Below are positions 17,616 to 26,868 of a stretch of 47,765 bases of DNA, one piece after another; position 1 is the stretch's first letter; each line of letters begins with the position of its first letter. The stretch is from CAYMSF01 sp964542255. GTDB lineage: Bacteria > Verrucomicrobiota > Lentisphaeria > Victivallales > Victivallaceae. The translations under genes and the position numbers were made by a program. The notes beneath the pieces are model-generated. The model searched no databases. It was not told the DNA's origin and was given only the letters and a program-made list of their open reading frames with translations. Where the stretch lies: NCBI GenBank assembly GCA_964542255.1, contig CAZITV010000003.1:1-47765 (forward strand). Direction: 5' to 3'.

Positions 17616-19562
17616 CTAAAAATTAAAAGTGGCTTGTTCTTTTATGGAACTGGTAGTAGTGCTGTTAATCGGTACCATTTGCGAAGGCAACGCCGAATTA
17701 TTTGTCTGCGGAGCAATAGTTTGAGTATTGCTAATCCACTCATCGACACTGATGATTTTTATATTAAGTTTACGTGCTTTGTCAAGTTTGCCGCCAGATG
17801 CCGTGGGCGATTCCGCAACTAGCAGACTTAATTCTTTATTTACTGAATCAATCGGTTCATAGCCTCGCTCAAGTGCAATTTTTTCATAATATTCTCTAGG
17901 CTCAGGCATTTTTCCGGTAAAACAGATTTTTGGATTAATTAGCGAAGCCGTTCCCTTGGTAGGAATTAGTTGAACACATTCGAGCAATTCATCAAGTATT
18001 GGCGCTTGAGAATCGAGTTCACGCCGCAATGCGGCGGCGCGTTCTGGACCAATGCCGCCAATTGATGCCAAGGTTTCCGGGGACAGTTTACGCAACTCAT
18101 CGAGTGAATATTCAGCAAGAATTGCCTTTGAAACATTTACCCCGATATTAGGAATATTCAAAGCTGCTAACAGTTTGAAGTCATTAACAGTTTTGGCATT
18201 GTTAATTTCCTGAAATAAATTTAACGCAGATTTATCTTTAAATCCATCAATTGTTAATATGTCGGGCAAGCTTAGTGAAAAAATATCTTTTAACGTGTTG
18301 ACGTGCAACGACTTCATCATTTTTCTAATATTGGGTTCGCCTAGCCTTTCAATGCCAATGTTTTTCACAGCCGCAGATAATTTTTGCAGTTTTGTTTCAA
18401 AACAATCAGGATTATTACAGCACAGTTCTGGACCTCGGCGAGATAAAGTAGTTGTGCAGGATGGACATAATTCTATCACCGCAGATTGTCTTGTTGACCC
18501 GGGTATGGTGGAAACAATATATGGAATTACGTCTCCGGCACGTTCTACAATGACAATGTCACCAATATGAATGTCGCGGTCAATAATATTTTGTATGTTG
18601 TGTAAACTGGCATGGCGGATAGTAATACCACTAATTTCAACAGGCTCGATAACTGCAACAGGCGTGAGGCAATTTTTGCCAAAACTCCATTGAACATCGA
18701 GTAATTTGCTTTCTTTGCGAATTCCGCTGAATTTAAAAGCTATTTGCCCGCGTGGGTGGTGGGCAGTGTTGCCGAGCGAATCGCTATATTGTGAATCTGC
18801 AAATTTTATGACAATCCCGTCCGTGGGGTAGGGCAATGATTCAACAAAAGATAGAATTTTCGGCCAGCTGGCAGCCAAATTTGAATATGTAATTTGCTTA
18901 GAATGTAATTCATAATCAACAAGAGTTAGTTTTGCATGCTGACTAACCATATCGCTAATGTCTTTCTGACCCATAATTCCAGCAACAGCGTTTCTCGAGT
19001 TTTTGTAATGACCACCACCTTTTTTGATTACTTTTGAATAAATGTTGATGAAATCATCATTGCGAATAACTATTTCACCGCGAACAGGGCGGTCAAGTTT
19101 GCCAGTATAACCATTTGTTTCTAACTCAATTAGCGGAATCTTGTCAGAGATATTTTCTCCGTTTGTGCCATCACCACGGGTGGCAAGAGTATTATCAGTG
19201 AAATTTGCTGAAATACCGTCATACTTAGGTTGAATTAGAAGCATTTCGTCTTGGCTACGGATAAATTTATTAGCCCAACTGATTATTTCCTCCAGAGAAT
19301 ATGCTTTGTCAAGTGAAAGCATGGGTTTCTCATGGCTGACTTTACCGTTACCAGCAACAGCGGGAGTATTAAGTTGTGTTAAAATATTGTGATTAGGGTT
19401 GACCGCTTCTAGAGCGCGTACTAATTCGTCATATCGTTCGTCGGAAATAATTGCATCATTATCTGCCCAATAGCGTTGATTATGGAATGTAATTATTTCT
19501 GCCAGTTGTGATTCTGACAATTCTTTGACGTTAAAATCAATAAATATGTTTTTCTCATTCAT
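17616..19562 (-). CDS. ligA: NAD-dependent DNA ligase
   Basis: 648 aa, close to the usual ~670. Domain order fits LigA: an Ia domain with the ISDERYDELVRAL block, the adenylation domain with the active-site lysine K113 in QPKYDGISA and TRGDGTNGENIS, then an OB fold. Next comes a four-cysteine zinc finger (CPSC...CC..PDC), helix-hairpin-helix repeats (GIGPERAAAL) and a C-terminal BRCT domain (ICFTGKMPEPREYYEKI to KIISVDEWI). A Ser/Thr/Asn-rich tail of ~30 residues follows the BRCT. It seals nicks using NAD+. The KYDG and HHPRGQIAFKF motifs are slightly off the common forms, so this may be a divergent or second copy. Its upstream neighbour is a 5' nuclease. Confidence 0.93.
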   Translation of the reverse strand: MNEKNIFIDFNVKELSESQLAEIITFHNQRYWADNDAIISDERYDELVRALEAVNPNHNILTQLNTPAVAGNGKVSHEKPMLSLDKAYSLEEIISWANKFIRSQDEMLLIQPKYDGISANFTDNTLATRGDGTNGENISDKIPLIELETNGYTGKLDRPVRGEIVIRNDDFINIYSKVIKKGGGHYKNSRNAVAGIMGQKDISDMVSQHAKLTLVDYELHSKQITYSNLAASWPKILSFVESLPYPTDGIVIKFADSQYSDSLGNTAHHPRGQIAFKFSGIRKESKLLDVQWSFGKNCLTPVAVIEPVEISGITIRHASLHNIQNIIDRDIHIGDIVIVERAGDVIPYIVSTIPGSTRQSAVIELCPSCTTTLSRRGPELCCNNPDCFETKLQKLSAAVKNIGIERLGEPNIRKMMKSLHVNTLKDIFSLSLPDILTIDGFKDKSALNLFQEINNAKTVNDFKLLAALNIPNIGVNVSKAILAEYSLDELRKLSPETLASIGGIGPERAAALRRELDSQAPILDELLECVQLIPTKGTASLINPKICFTGKMPEPREYYEKIALERGYEPIDSVNKELSLLVAESPTASGGKLDKARKLNIKIISVDEWISNTQTIAPQTNNSALPSQMVPINSTTTSSIKEQATFNF

Positions 19563-19645
19563 AATATTATTATGCTTCAGAATTATTTTTTCTCAAATAT
19601 TTTGAATCGTTTTTTTGTGCGATTTAGATTATAATTTTATTTATA

Positions 19646-20599
19646 CTAATTGTCAAACATATCCGGTGTATATAAAGACGATTTTGGCTGCATTTTTTTA
19701 TCATTAGATATAGAAAAAAGATCATCATTCTGATTCTTATCAGGTATTTCCTTGAGAACTGAACGCAGTTCTAAATCATCGCATATTTGCTTTATTTTTG
19801 ACCAATTTGGTTGAGATTTAATAAAATCATCCTCCGAGTGCCACGTTTTATCAGGTATCTCTCTTTTTAAAGTGATTAATTGAACATTTTTCCTGATCAT
19901 GTCTAAGTTTTCTATAATTTTATTTTTAATTTTTTCATTGCTGATAATTTCCGGCTTTTCAATAATTGCGTCAATCGAATCGAATTGTTGCAATAACGCT
20001 GCGGCAGTTTTCGCTCCAATCCCAGGTACTCCGGGAATATTGTCGGAACTATCCCCAAGCATTGCTAGAAAGCCTACAATTTGTGAAGGGGTTACTCCAA
20101 ATTTTTCTCTAATTTCATTGATGCCACGTGTTTCAAAACCGTTGTCCTTGGCATTTGCCAATATTGTTATTCTGCTCGAAACAATTTGGCTTAAGTCTTT
20201 GTCACTGCTAACTATTTTTATCGGATGATTTTGAAAATCATTAGCTATGGCTGCAATTAAGTCGTCGGCTTCGTAGCCGTGTTGGCTATAGATTTTCCAG
20301 CCAAAAGCAGTTATTAGTTCTTGTATATAAGGAACCTGTGTCTTAAGATCATCAGGCATTGCAGGACGGTTCGCTTTATATGTAGGCGCAATTTCTAAAC
20401 GAAACGCAGGTTTACCAACATCAAATAGAAAAGCCCCTAAATTAGTTGGATATTCATTATTAATTCTTATAAGAAATTTTGCCATAACAAAAACTGCATT
20501 TGTGGCTTGTCCTTTACTGTTTGAGAGGTTGCGTATAGCGTAAAACGCACGGTAAATTTGGGCATAAGCGTCAATCAAAAAAAAAGTATTGTCAATCAT
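19646..20599 (-). CDS. Stand-alone 5'-3' exonuclease (Pol I N-terminal / FEN-like domain)
   Basis: 317 aa. It matches the 5' nuclease domain of DNA polymerase I without the polymerase: FFLIDAYAQIYRAFYAIRNL, YKANRPAMPDDLKTQ, YEADDLIAAIA, KIVSSDKDLSQIV and the helix-hairpin-helix-like LGDSSDNIPGVPGIGAKTA. The acidic metal-binding residues of these motifs are present. It should remove RNA primers or flaps. The ~45-residue tail after the nuclease domain is hydrophilic and unlike Pol I. It lies 83 bp upstream of ligA on the same strand; a nuclease-ligase pair fits gap processing during replication or repair. Confidence 0.88.
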   Translation of the reverse strand: MIDNTFFLIDAYAQIYRAFYAIRNLSNSKGQATNAVFVMAKFLIRINNEYPTNLGAFLFDVGKPAFRLEIAPTYKANRPAMPDDLKTQVPYIQELITAFGWKIYSQHGYEADDLIAAIANDFQNHPIKIVSSDKDLSQIVSSRITILANAKDNGFETRGINEIREKFGVTPSQIVGFLAMLGDSSDNIPGVPGIGAKTAAALLQQFDSIDAIIEKPEIISNEKIKNKIIENLDMIRKNVQLITLKREIPDKTWHSEDDFIKSQPNWSKIKQICDDLELRSVLKEIPDKNQNDDLFSISNDKKMQPKSSLYTPDMFDN

Positions 20600-20734
20600 C
20601 AGGTGCCTTTTTATTATTACAATGTTATTAGTTTAAGCAAAAACTAATCAATGAGATGTTAATAAGTAGGTAAAATTTATTCTTAAAAGCTATTAAAGCA
20701 AATAGGTTGGTAAAATAATTGAAGTTTTATTAGA

Positions 20735-20832
20735 GAAGTTTAAGGTTTAGGCTTCCAAGTGTTTTAGAGGAGTAATTATGAAGAGGAGAAAATTGCGTAT
20801 AGGAACTTAAAAGTCCTAAACCCTAAAACTTC
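20735..20832 (+). other. Stem-loop enclosing a 10-codon mini-ORF
   Basis: The left arm at 20735-20754 and right arm at 20811-20832 are inverted repeats: 7 bp (GAAGTTT), a small internal mismatch, 8 bp (GGTTTAGG) and a further 3 bp. The ~56-nt loop contains a strong ribosome site (AGAGGAG, 20766-20772) and, 5 nt later, the frame MKRRKLRIGT ending in TAA at 20810, directly before the right arm. It may be a leader-peptide attenuator, a small RNA or a mobile-element relic. It lies upstream of the likely pyrG promoter, so a link to pyrG is unproven. Confidence 0.35.
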
Positions 20833-20939
20833 TGACTATAGTATAGCGCATATTTGCGTAAAAAGCAAGTGTTTATGAAAAATTAATGAATTATATTTGC
20901 ATACGATGTTGTTTCTGTATATATTTTTTATTTTATTGC

Positions 20940-20967
20940 TTGAAAAATGGCGGATATGGAGTAATAT
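20940..20967 (+). promoter_or_regulatory. Candidate pyrG promoter
   Basis: TTGAAA (20940-20945) and TAATAT (20962-20967) are separated by 16 bp and match the vegetative consensus at 5/6 and 4/6 positions. Transcription from here would give a ~105-nt leader before the pyrG ATG. Weak evidence in an AT-rich region. Confidence 0.3.
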
Positions 20968-21043
20968 TTAAGTCCGTTCTGACACTCATTCCGTTAAAAA
21001 CATCAGAGCAATCTTGGTGTTTTTTTTTGAATTTATATTATTC

Positions 21044-21063
21044 TGAACCGGCTTTCCGGTTCA
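21044..21063 (+). promoter_or_regulatory. Hairpin immediately upstream of the pyrG ribosome binding site
   Basis: TGAACCGG (21044-21051) and CCGGTTCA (21056-21063) are perfect 8-bp arms with a CTTT loop. The hairpin ends 4 nt before the AGGAA ribosome site (21068-21072), which itself is 8 nt from the pyrG ATG. It could modulate initiation or stabilise the mRNA; no T-run follows, so it is not an intrinsic terminator. Confidence 0.4.
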
Positions 21064-21080
21064 ATTTAGGAATATCAGTT

Positions 21081-22685
21081 ATGACAAAGCATATCTTCAT
21101 CACCGGTGGCGTGGTTTCATCTTTAGGAAAAGGTATTACCGCAGCTTCTCTGGCAATGCTGCTTAAAAGTCGCGGCTATCGAGTAGCAATGCAAAAGTTC
21201 GACCCGTATATAAATGTTGACCCGGGAACTATGTCGCCATATCAGCACGGTGAAGTCTATGTCACGGATGATGGGGCAGAAACGGATTTGGATTTGGGAC
21301 ATTATGAACGGTTTGCCGGGATTCAATGTTCACGTGCCAGTAATTTTACTTCAGGAAAAATTTACAGTACCGTTATTGCCAGAGAACGCCGAGGCGAATA
21401 TCTAGGAGGCACGGTACAAGTTATTCCGCATATTACCGATGAAATAAAGCGTGCAATTACTATTTTGGAATCACCAGATACTGATATTGCCATTACAGAA
21501 GTAGGCGGCACCGCTGGCGATATTGAGTCATTGCCATTTCTTGAAGCTAGTCGACAGTTTAAGCATGAATCGGGTAGCGGTAATACAATATTTATTCATT
21601 TAACATTAGTGCCTTATATCCGTGCTGCGGGTGAGATGAAAACAAAACCCTCACAGCAATCGGTTGGCACCCTGCGCGAAATTGGAATTATTCCAGATAT
21701 TCTGATCTGCCGTACCGAAAAACCGTTACAGGATGAACATTTTGCCAAGCTTTCGCTGTTTTGTAATATTGCCAGAGAGCTGGTGATTGAAGAGCAAGAT
21801 GTTGCCACGTCAATTTATGAAGTCCCGGTTGAACTTGCCAACCAGCAGTTGGACACCAAAGTGTTAAAACTGTTGAATTTGCCGGAAAGAGATTTACACA
21901 TTGAATCTTGGGAAAATATGTTAGATGTAGTGAAACAACCAGATAAAATGTCTGTAAAAGTTGCGGTAGTTGGCAAATATATCAAGTTAAAAGATGCCTA
22001 TAAAAGCATATATGAGGCATTAAGTCATGCAGCAATTGCCAATAAAGTTTCTGTTGAAATCAAGATGGTTGAGGCAGAGGACTTGGAGAAAGTAACTGAC
22101 TTTAGTCATATCAGCGATGTTGACGCGATACTGGTACCAGGAGGTTTCGGCGACCGCGGAATCCCCGGTAAAATTAAAGCTATCAAATATGCCAGAGAAA
22201 ACAATATCCCGTTTTTAGGTATTTGTTTAGGAATGCAGTGTGCAGTGATAGAATTTGCCCGCAATGTTCTGGGCATTAATGATGCTGACAGCGCTGAGTT
22301 CAACATGAAAACACCTCACCCTGTAATTGACTTAATGCTTACGCAAAAAACTATTAGCGATAAAGGCGGGACGATGCGGTTGGGTGCATACCCATGCAAA
22401 GTAACCCCGGCAAGCAAAGCGTTTCAAGCATATATGAGTAGTGATATTTCCGAACGGCATCGTCACCGCTATGAATTTAATAATCTTTATTTAGAACATT
22501 TTGAAAAAAATGGGATGATTTTTTCTGGTAAATCACCGGATGGCACACTAATCGAAATTATTGAAATCCCCACATTGCGCTGGTTCGTTGCCTGCCAGTT
22601 TCATCCAGAATTTAAATCTTCTCCACTACACTCGCATCCGCTCTTTCAGGACTTTATCGCAGCAGCAGTCAAATATAAAACATAA
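21081..22685 (+). CDS. pyrG: CTP synthase
   Basis: 534 aa from the ATG at 21081; the frame is open further upstream but homology starts here with MTKHIFITGGVVSSLGKG and AGGAA is 8 nt upstream. The amidoligase domain comes first (ITGGVVSSLGKGITAASLAM, then DPGTMSPYQHGEVYVTDDGAETDLD). The class I glutaminase follows, with C382 in FLGICLGMQCAV and the His-Glu pair in CQFHPEFKS. It makes CTP from UTP, ATP and glutamine. carB begins 27 nt downstream, so the two pyrimidine genes are probably co-transcribed. A standard, complete enzyme. Confidence 0.97.
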   Translation: MTKHIFITGGVVSSLGKGITAASLAMLLKSRGYRVAMQKFDPYINVDPGTMSPYQHGEVYVTDDGAETDLDLGHYERFAGIQCSRASNFTSGKIYSTVIARERRGEYLGGTVQVIPHITDEIKRAITILESPDTDIAITEVGGTAGDIESLPFLEASRQFKHESGSGNTIFIHLTLVPYIRAAGEMKTKPSQQSVGTLREIGIIPDILICRTEKPLQDEHFAKLSLFCNIARELVIEEQDVATSIYEVPVELANQQLDTKVLKLLNLPERDLHIESWENMLDVVKQPDKMSVKVAVVGKYIKLKDAYKSIYEALSHAAIANKVSVEIKMVEAEDLEKVTDFSHISDVDAILVPGGFGDRGIPGKIKAIKYARENNIPFLGICLGMQCAVIEFARNVLGINDADSAEFNMKTPHPVIDLMLTQKTISDKGGTMRLGAYPCKVTPASKAFQAYMSSDISERHRHRYEFNNLYLEHFEKNGMIFSGKSPDGTLIEIIEIPTLRWFVACQFHPEFKSSPLHSHPLFQDFIAAAVKYKT

Positions 22686-22712
22686 AATTAACATATAACT
22701 ACAGGATTTAAT

Positions 22713-25700
22713 ATGCCAAAACGTAAAGACATACAGAAAATTATGCTGATTGGTTCTGGCCCAATCGTGATTGGACAGGCTTGTGAATTTGATTATTCCG
22801 GCACTCAGGCTTGCAAGGCTTTGCGCGAAGACGGATATGAGGTCGTACTTGTAAATAGTAATCCTGCGACAATCATGACCGATCCTGATTTTGCCAACCG
22901 TACGTATATCGAACCGTTAACAAAAGAAATTTTGCATGAGATTATTCGTCGAGAACGTCCTGATGCGTTGCTGCCTACACTTGGTGGACAGACGGCTTTG
23001 AATTTGGCGATGGAACTTTACGACTCAGGTATCCTTGAACGCTACAGAGTGGAGATGATTGGAGCTAATGCAGACGCAATTCGCAGGGCAGAAGATCGTG
23101 AATTATTTAAAAACACCATGAGTGATATTGGTCTGGATTTGCCTCGCAGTGGTTCTGCCCATTCGCTTGAGGAAGCAATTTGTATTTCAAAGCAAATTGG
23201 TACTATGCCGTTAGTTATTCGTCCAGGATTTACTCTTGGCGGTACAGGCGGCGGTATCGCCTATAATATGGACCAATTCGTCGAAATTGTGTCGCGCGGA
23301 CTCGATGCAAGTCGAAATCGTGAAGTACTGATTGAAGAATCACTTCTTGGATGGAAAGAATTTGAACTTGAAGTGATGCGCGACAAAAAAGATAACGCAG
23401 TTATCGTCTGTTCTATTGAAAATATTGACCCAATGGGAGTTCATACCGGCGATAGTATTACTGTCGCACCGGCACAGACACTTACAGACCGTTGTTATCA
23501 GGATATGCGTGATGCCTCATTAAGGGTAATGCGTGCCATCGGTGTCGAAACTGGCGGTTCCAATGTACAGTGGGCGGTGAATCCTCAAAACGGACGCATG
23601 GTAATTATCGAAATGAATCCGCGGGTTTCACGTTCTAGCGCTTTGGCATCCAAAGCAACTGGTTTCCCGATTGCCAAGATTGCCGCAAAGCTGGCAGTGG
23701 GGTATACGCTTGATGAAATTTGTAACGACATCACACGCGTAACGCCGGCATGCTTCGAACCGAGTATTGATTACGTTGTTACCAAAATACCGCGTTTTGC
23801 TTTCGAAAAATTCCAGGCTGCGGACAGTACTCTTACCACACAAATGAAGTCGGTAGGCGAAGCAATGAGTATCGGGAAGACATTTAAACAATCCTTCCAA
23901 AAAGCATTGCGTTCACTTGAAACTGGCCGCGCCGGCTTTGGCGCCGATGGCAAAGATGTAAAATTTGCTGATATGTCTGACCAGTATCTTGAAGCTGAAC
24001 TGCGGCGTCCAAATTGCGAACGAGTTTTTGTTATTCGTGAAGCGTTCCGGCGCGGTTGGAGCGTTGAGCAGGTTAACGCAATGACTTGGATTGACCCTTG
24101 GTTTTTACGCCATATGCACGAATTAGCCGCATTTGAGGACGAAATTAGTTCTGTCGGTTCGCTGGATAAATTATCTAAAGACAAGCCTTTCTTTACGCAA
24201 ATAAAAGAATTTGGTTATTCCGACAGGCAAATTGCATATTTGCTGAATTCAGATGATATTACGGTTTATAATTGCCGTAAAAAGCTGGGCATAATGCCGG
24301 TTTACGCTCTAGTTGATACTTGCGCCGGAGAATTTGAGGCTTATACGCCTTATTATTATTCGACATACGGTGTAAATGATGAAGTGCGGAAAACTGGTAA
24401 AAAAAGTATTATGATTCTTGGAGGAGGTCCTAACCGTATCGGGCAGGGCATCGAATTTGATTATTGCTGTGTTCACGCTTCATTTGCGCTTCGGGATGCC
24501 GGTTATGAAACGATTATGGTAAACAGCAATCCAGAAACTGTCAGTACTGACTACGATACAAGCGATAAGCTATATTTTGAGCCACTTACTTTTGAAGATG
24601 TCCTGCACGTTTACGAACGTGAGCAATGTGAAGGTGTAATTGTTCAGTTTGGCGGACAAACACCATTGAACTTGGCGCAGAAACTGGCTGGCGCCGGAGT
24701 GAAAATTATTGGTACCAGCCCTGCTGATATCGAAGCAGCAGAAGACCGTGATTTCTTTAAGAAAATCGTTGATAAGCTAAAAATATCGCAACCACCCAAC
24801 GGTATGGCGAAAAATATTGATGAAGCGATAGAAATTGCCAACCGGATCGGTTACCCTGTTTTGGTAAGGCCGTCATTTGTACTTGGCGGCAGGGCAATGG
24901 TAATAGTTTATAATGAAAATTATTTGAGAAAATATGTTGCTGAAGCAGTAGCTGCCTCAGAAGACCGACCAGTGCTGATAGACAGGTTTCTAGAAGATGC
25001 GACAGAATTAGATGTAGATTTGATTTCTGACGGTGAAAAATCAGTCATTGGCGCGATTATGGAACATGTTGAACTGGCGGGTATTCATTCTGGTGACAGT
25101 GCCTGTATTATTCCAACTCAAACACTTAGCAATGAGGTTTTGGATAAAATCCGCAAACATTCATTTGCTCTGGCAAAAGAACTAAAAGTTTGCGGGTTGA
25201 TGAATATTCAATATGCCGTCCAAAATTCTGAAGTATATATTTTGGAAGTGAACCCCCGTGCTTCACGTACTGTGCCATTTGTCAGTAAAGCGATAGGTGT
25301 TCCTCTTGCCAAGCTGGCAGCACTGGTGATGGCTGGGAAAAAATTGAAAGATTTGAATTTTACCAAAGAAATTATACCAAAACATACCGTTGTAAAAGAG
25401 GCGGTATTTCCGTTCGTACGTTTCCCCGGTATAGATATCGCCCTAAGTCCTGAAATGAAATCTACTGGTGAAGTTATGGGACTGGATTATTCCCCCGGAG
25501 TGGCATATCTTAAAACGCAGGTGGCAGCAGGAAACACACTGCCTACCGGCGGCAATGTTTTCGTCGGCTTCAGAGATATTGACAAAGATGCAGCCGTTCC
25601 GCTGGTAAAGAGTCTGGTAAATCTTGGCTTTACAATCTATGCTACCCGCGGCACTTCTACCGTACTCTATAACGCCGGTATTAAATGCAATGCAATCTTT

Positions 25701-25967
25701 AGAATATCACGCGGCAGGCCGAACCTGCTGGATATGATGAACGAAAAAAGAATTCAGTGGATTATTAACACTCCTGAAACCGGTGCTGAATCTAAAGTTG
25801 ACGAAATTCAAATGCGTGCTCAAGCTGTATCTCATGGCATACCAATTACCACTACACTGGACGGCATGTCCGCTGCCATTGAAGGGATGAAAGCGTTGCG
25901 GGATATGGGCGGGCGGATGGAGATTTGCAGTCTGCAAGAATATCATCGCCATGTCAAAAAGAAATAA
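22713..25967 (+). CDS. carB: Carbamoyl-phosphate synthase large subunit
   Basis: 1084 aa, full length. Starts MPKRKDIQKIMLIGSGPIVIGQ. Two homologous halves each carry a pre-ATP-grasp (GSGPIVIGQACEFDYSG; LGGGPNRIGQGIEFDYCC) and an ATP-grasp domain, and a C-terminal MGS-like allosteric domain follows (FTIYATRGTSTVLYNAGI). It makes carbamoyl phosphate for pyrimidines and arginine. The glutaminase partner carA is not in this window, so it must be elsewhere. AGGA precedes the ATG. A fumarase alpha-subunit gene starts 50 nt after its stop. Confidence 0.97.
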   Translation: MPKRKDIQKIMLIGSGPIVIGQACEFDYSGTQACKALREDGYEVVLVNSNPATIMTDPDFANRTYIEPLTKEILHEIIRRERPDALLPTLGGQTALNLAMELYDSGILERYRVEMIGANADAIRRAEDRELFKNTMSDIGLDLPRSGSAHSLEEAICISKQIGTMPLVIRPGFTLGGTGGGIAYNMDQFVEIVSRGLDASRNREVLIEESLLGWKEFELEVMRDKKDNAVIVCSIENIDPMGVHTGDSITVAPAQTLTDRCYQDMRDASLRVMRAIGVETGGSNVQWAVNPQNGRMVIIEMNPRVSRSSALASKATGFPIAKIAAKLAVGYTLDEICNDITRVTPACFEPSIDYVVTKIPRFAFEKFQAADSTLTTQMKSVGEAMSIGKTFKQSFQKALRSLETGRAGFGADGKDVKFADMSDQYLEAELRRPNCERVFVIREAFRRGWSVEQVNAMTWIDPWFLRHMHELAAFEDEISSVGSLDKLSKDKPFFTQIKEFGYSDRQIAYLLNSDDITVYNCRKKLGIMPVYALVDTCAGEFEAYTPYYYSTYGVNDEVRKTGKKSIMILGGGPNRIGQGIEFDYCCVHASFALRDAGYETIMVNSNPETVSTDYDTSDKLYFEPLTFEDVLHVYEREQCEGVIVQFGGQTPLNLAQKLAGAGVKIIGTSPADIEAAEDRDFFKKIVDKLKISQPPNGMAKNIDEAIEIANRIGYPVLVRPSFVLGGRAMVIVYNENYLRKYVAEAVAASEDRPVLIDRFLEDATELDVDLISDGEKSVIGAIMEHVELAGIHSGDSACIIPTQTLSNEVLDKIRKHSFALAKELKVCGLMNIQYAVQNSEVYILEVNPRASRTVPFVSKAIGVPLAKLAALVMAGKKLKDLNFTKEIIPKHTVVKEAVFPFVRFPGIDIALSPEMKSTGEVMGLDYSPGVAYLKTQVAAGNTLPTGGNVFVGFRDIDKDAAVPLVKSLVNLGFTIYATRGTSTVLYNAGIKCNAIFRISRGRPNLLDMMNEKRIQWIINTPETGAESKVDEIQMRAQAVSHGIPITTTLDGMSAAIEGMKALRDMGGRMEICSLQEYHRHVKKK

Positions 25968-26017
25968 GATTTGCTTTGTGTAACGGTAATTTCTATGACT
26001 TATACCGGAAGTTTGCC

Positions 26018-26863
26018 ATGAAAAGTATTGACTACAAAACGTTGGTACAAAGAGTTGCAGCTCTTTGCATGAAGGCTGCCTATAACTTACCGCAAGATGT
26101 TTTGACTGCCATTGAGGAAGCGTTAATAATTGAACAATCTGAGTTTGGCAAGGAATTTTTATCGCAATATTTATTAAATGCGAAAATTGCGTATAATGAA
26201 TCTATGCCAATTTGTCAAGACACTGGTACAGCAGTTTATTTTGTCTATATGGGTGAAAATGTTAGAGTTACCGGTGGTGGTCTTGTTCAGGCATTGCAGG
26301 AGGCAACTGCAGCAGCATATTGTCAAGGTTATTTGCGTAAATCTATTGTTGCAGACCCGCTGTTTAATCGTCAAAATACCGGTGATAACACTCCGGCTAT
26401 TATCAATTTTCAATTAGTGCCAGGCGATAAACTGAAAATTATTATCGTACCTAAGGGCGGTGGCGCAGAAAATATGAGTGCCATTAAAATGTTCTCCCCC
26501 TCAGCTTCACGCCAAGATATTATTGATTTTGTCACAAATACTGTAGTGAATTCTGGAGGGAATCCTTGTCCACCAACTATTGTTGGCGTAGGGATTGGTG
26601 GAAACTTTGAAAAGGTTGCGTTGCTGGCAAAAACAGCATTACTACGTCAAGTTGGTCAACATAATTCGAATCCTGATTATGCTGCCTTGGAATGTGATAT
26701 GTTAACCAGCATCAATCGTTCTGGTGTTGGCCCGCAGGGTTTAGGCGGCAGGATAACAGCTTTTGCTGTACATATTGAATATTTCCCCTGCCATATAGCT
26801 TCATTGCCTGTTGCGGTCAATCTCAATTGCCATGCCGCCCGGCACGCAGAAATGGAGCTTTGA
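26018..26863 (+). CDS. Class I fumarate hydratase, alpha subunit
   Basis: 281 aa from the ATG at 26018 (MKSIDYKTLVQRVAALCMKA). The frame extends upstream into the end of carB but homology begins here, and CGGAAG lies upstream. Fe-S dehydratase motifs are MPICQDTGTA, KGGGAENMSAIKMFSPSA, NPCPPTIVGVGIGG and GPQGLGGRITAFAV. The cysteines in the first and third motifs are candidate cluster ligands. It pairs with the next gene to form the oxygen-sensitive [4Fe-4S] enzyme that interconverts fumarate and malate. L-tartrate dehydratase (TtdA/TtdB) is a related alternative that motifs alone do not exclude. Confidence 0.88.
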   Translation: MKSIDYKTLVQRVAALCMKAAYNLPQDVLTAIEEALIIEQSEFGKEFLSQYLLNAKIAYNESMPICQDTGTAVYFVYMGENVRVTGGGLVQALQEATAAAYCQGYLRKSIVADPLFNRQNTGDNTPAIINFQLVPGDKLKIIIVPKGGGAENMSAIKMFSPSASRQDIIDFVTNTVVNSGGNPCPPTIVGVGIGGNFEKVALLAKTALLRQVGQHNSNPDYAALECDMLTSINRSGVGPQGLGGRITAFAVHIEYFPCHIASLPVAVNLNCHAARHAEMEL

Positions 26864-26868
26864 AGAAA

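Larger units (their letters stand above)
20600..21080. other. Long intergenic region upstream of pyrG
   Basis: About 480 bases between divergent exonuclease and pyrG genes. It holds a large stem-loop with a mini-ORF (20735-20832), a plausible pyrG promoter (20940-20967) and a hairpin just before the pyrG ribosome site (21044-21063), each listed separately. The frame upstream of the pyrG ATG is open from 20886 but looks non-coding (Cys/Phe/Tyr-rich, no homology I recognise). I see no other gene here. Confidence 0.6.

Noticed and set aside
17580..17822. 80-codon plus-strand frame over the ligA 3' end
   Set aside because: Antisense to the ligase C-terminus, with no homology.
20886..21080. N-terminal extension of CTP synthase
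   Set aside because: Composition is non-coding-like and the conserved start MTKHIFITGG with a ribosome site is at 21081.
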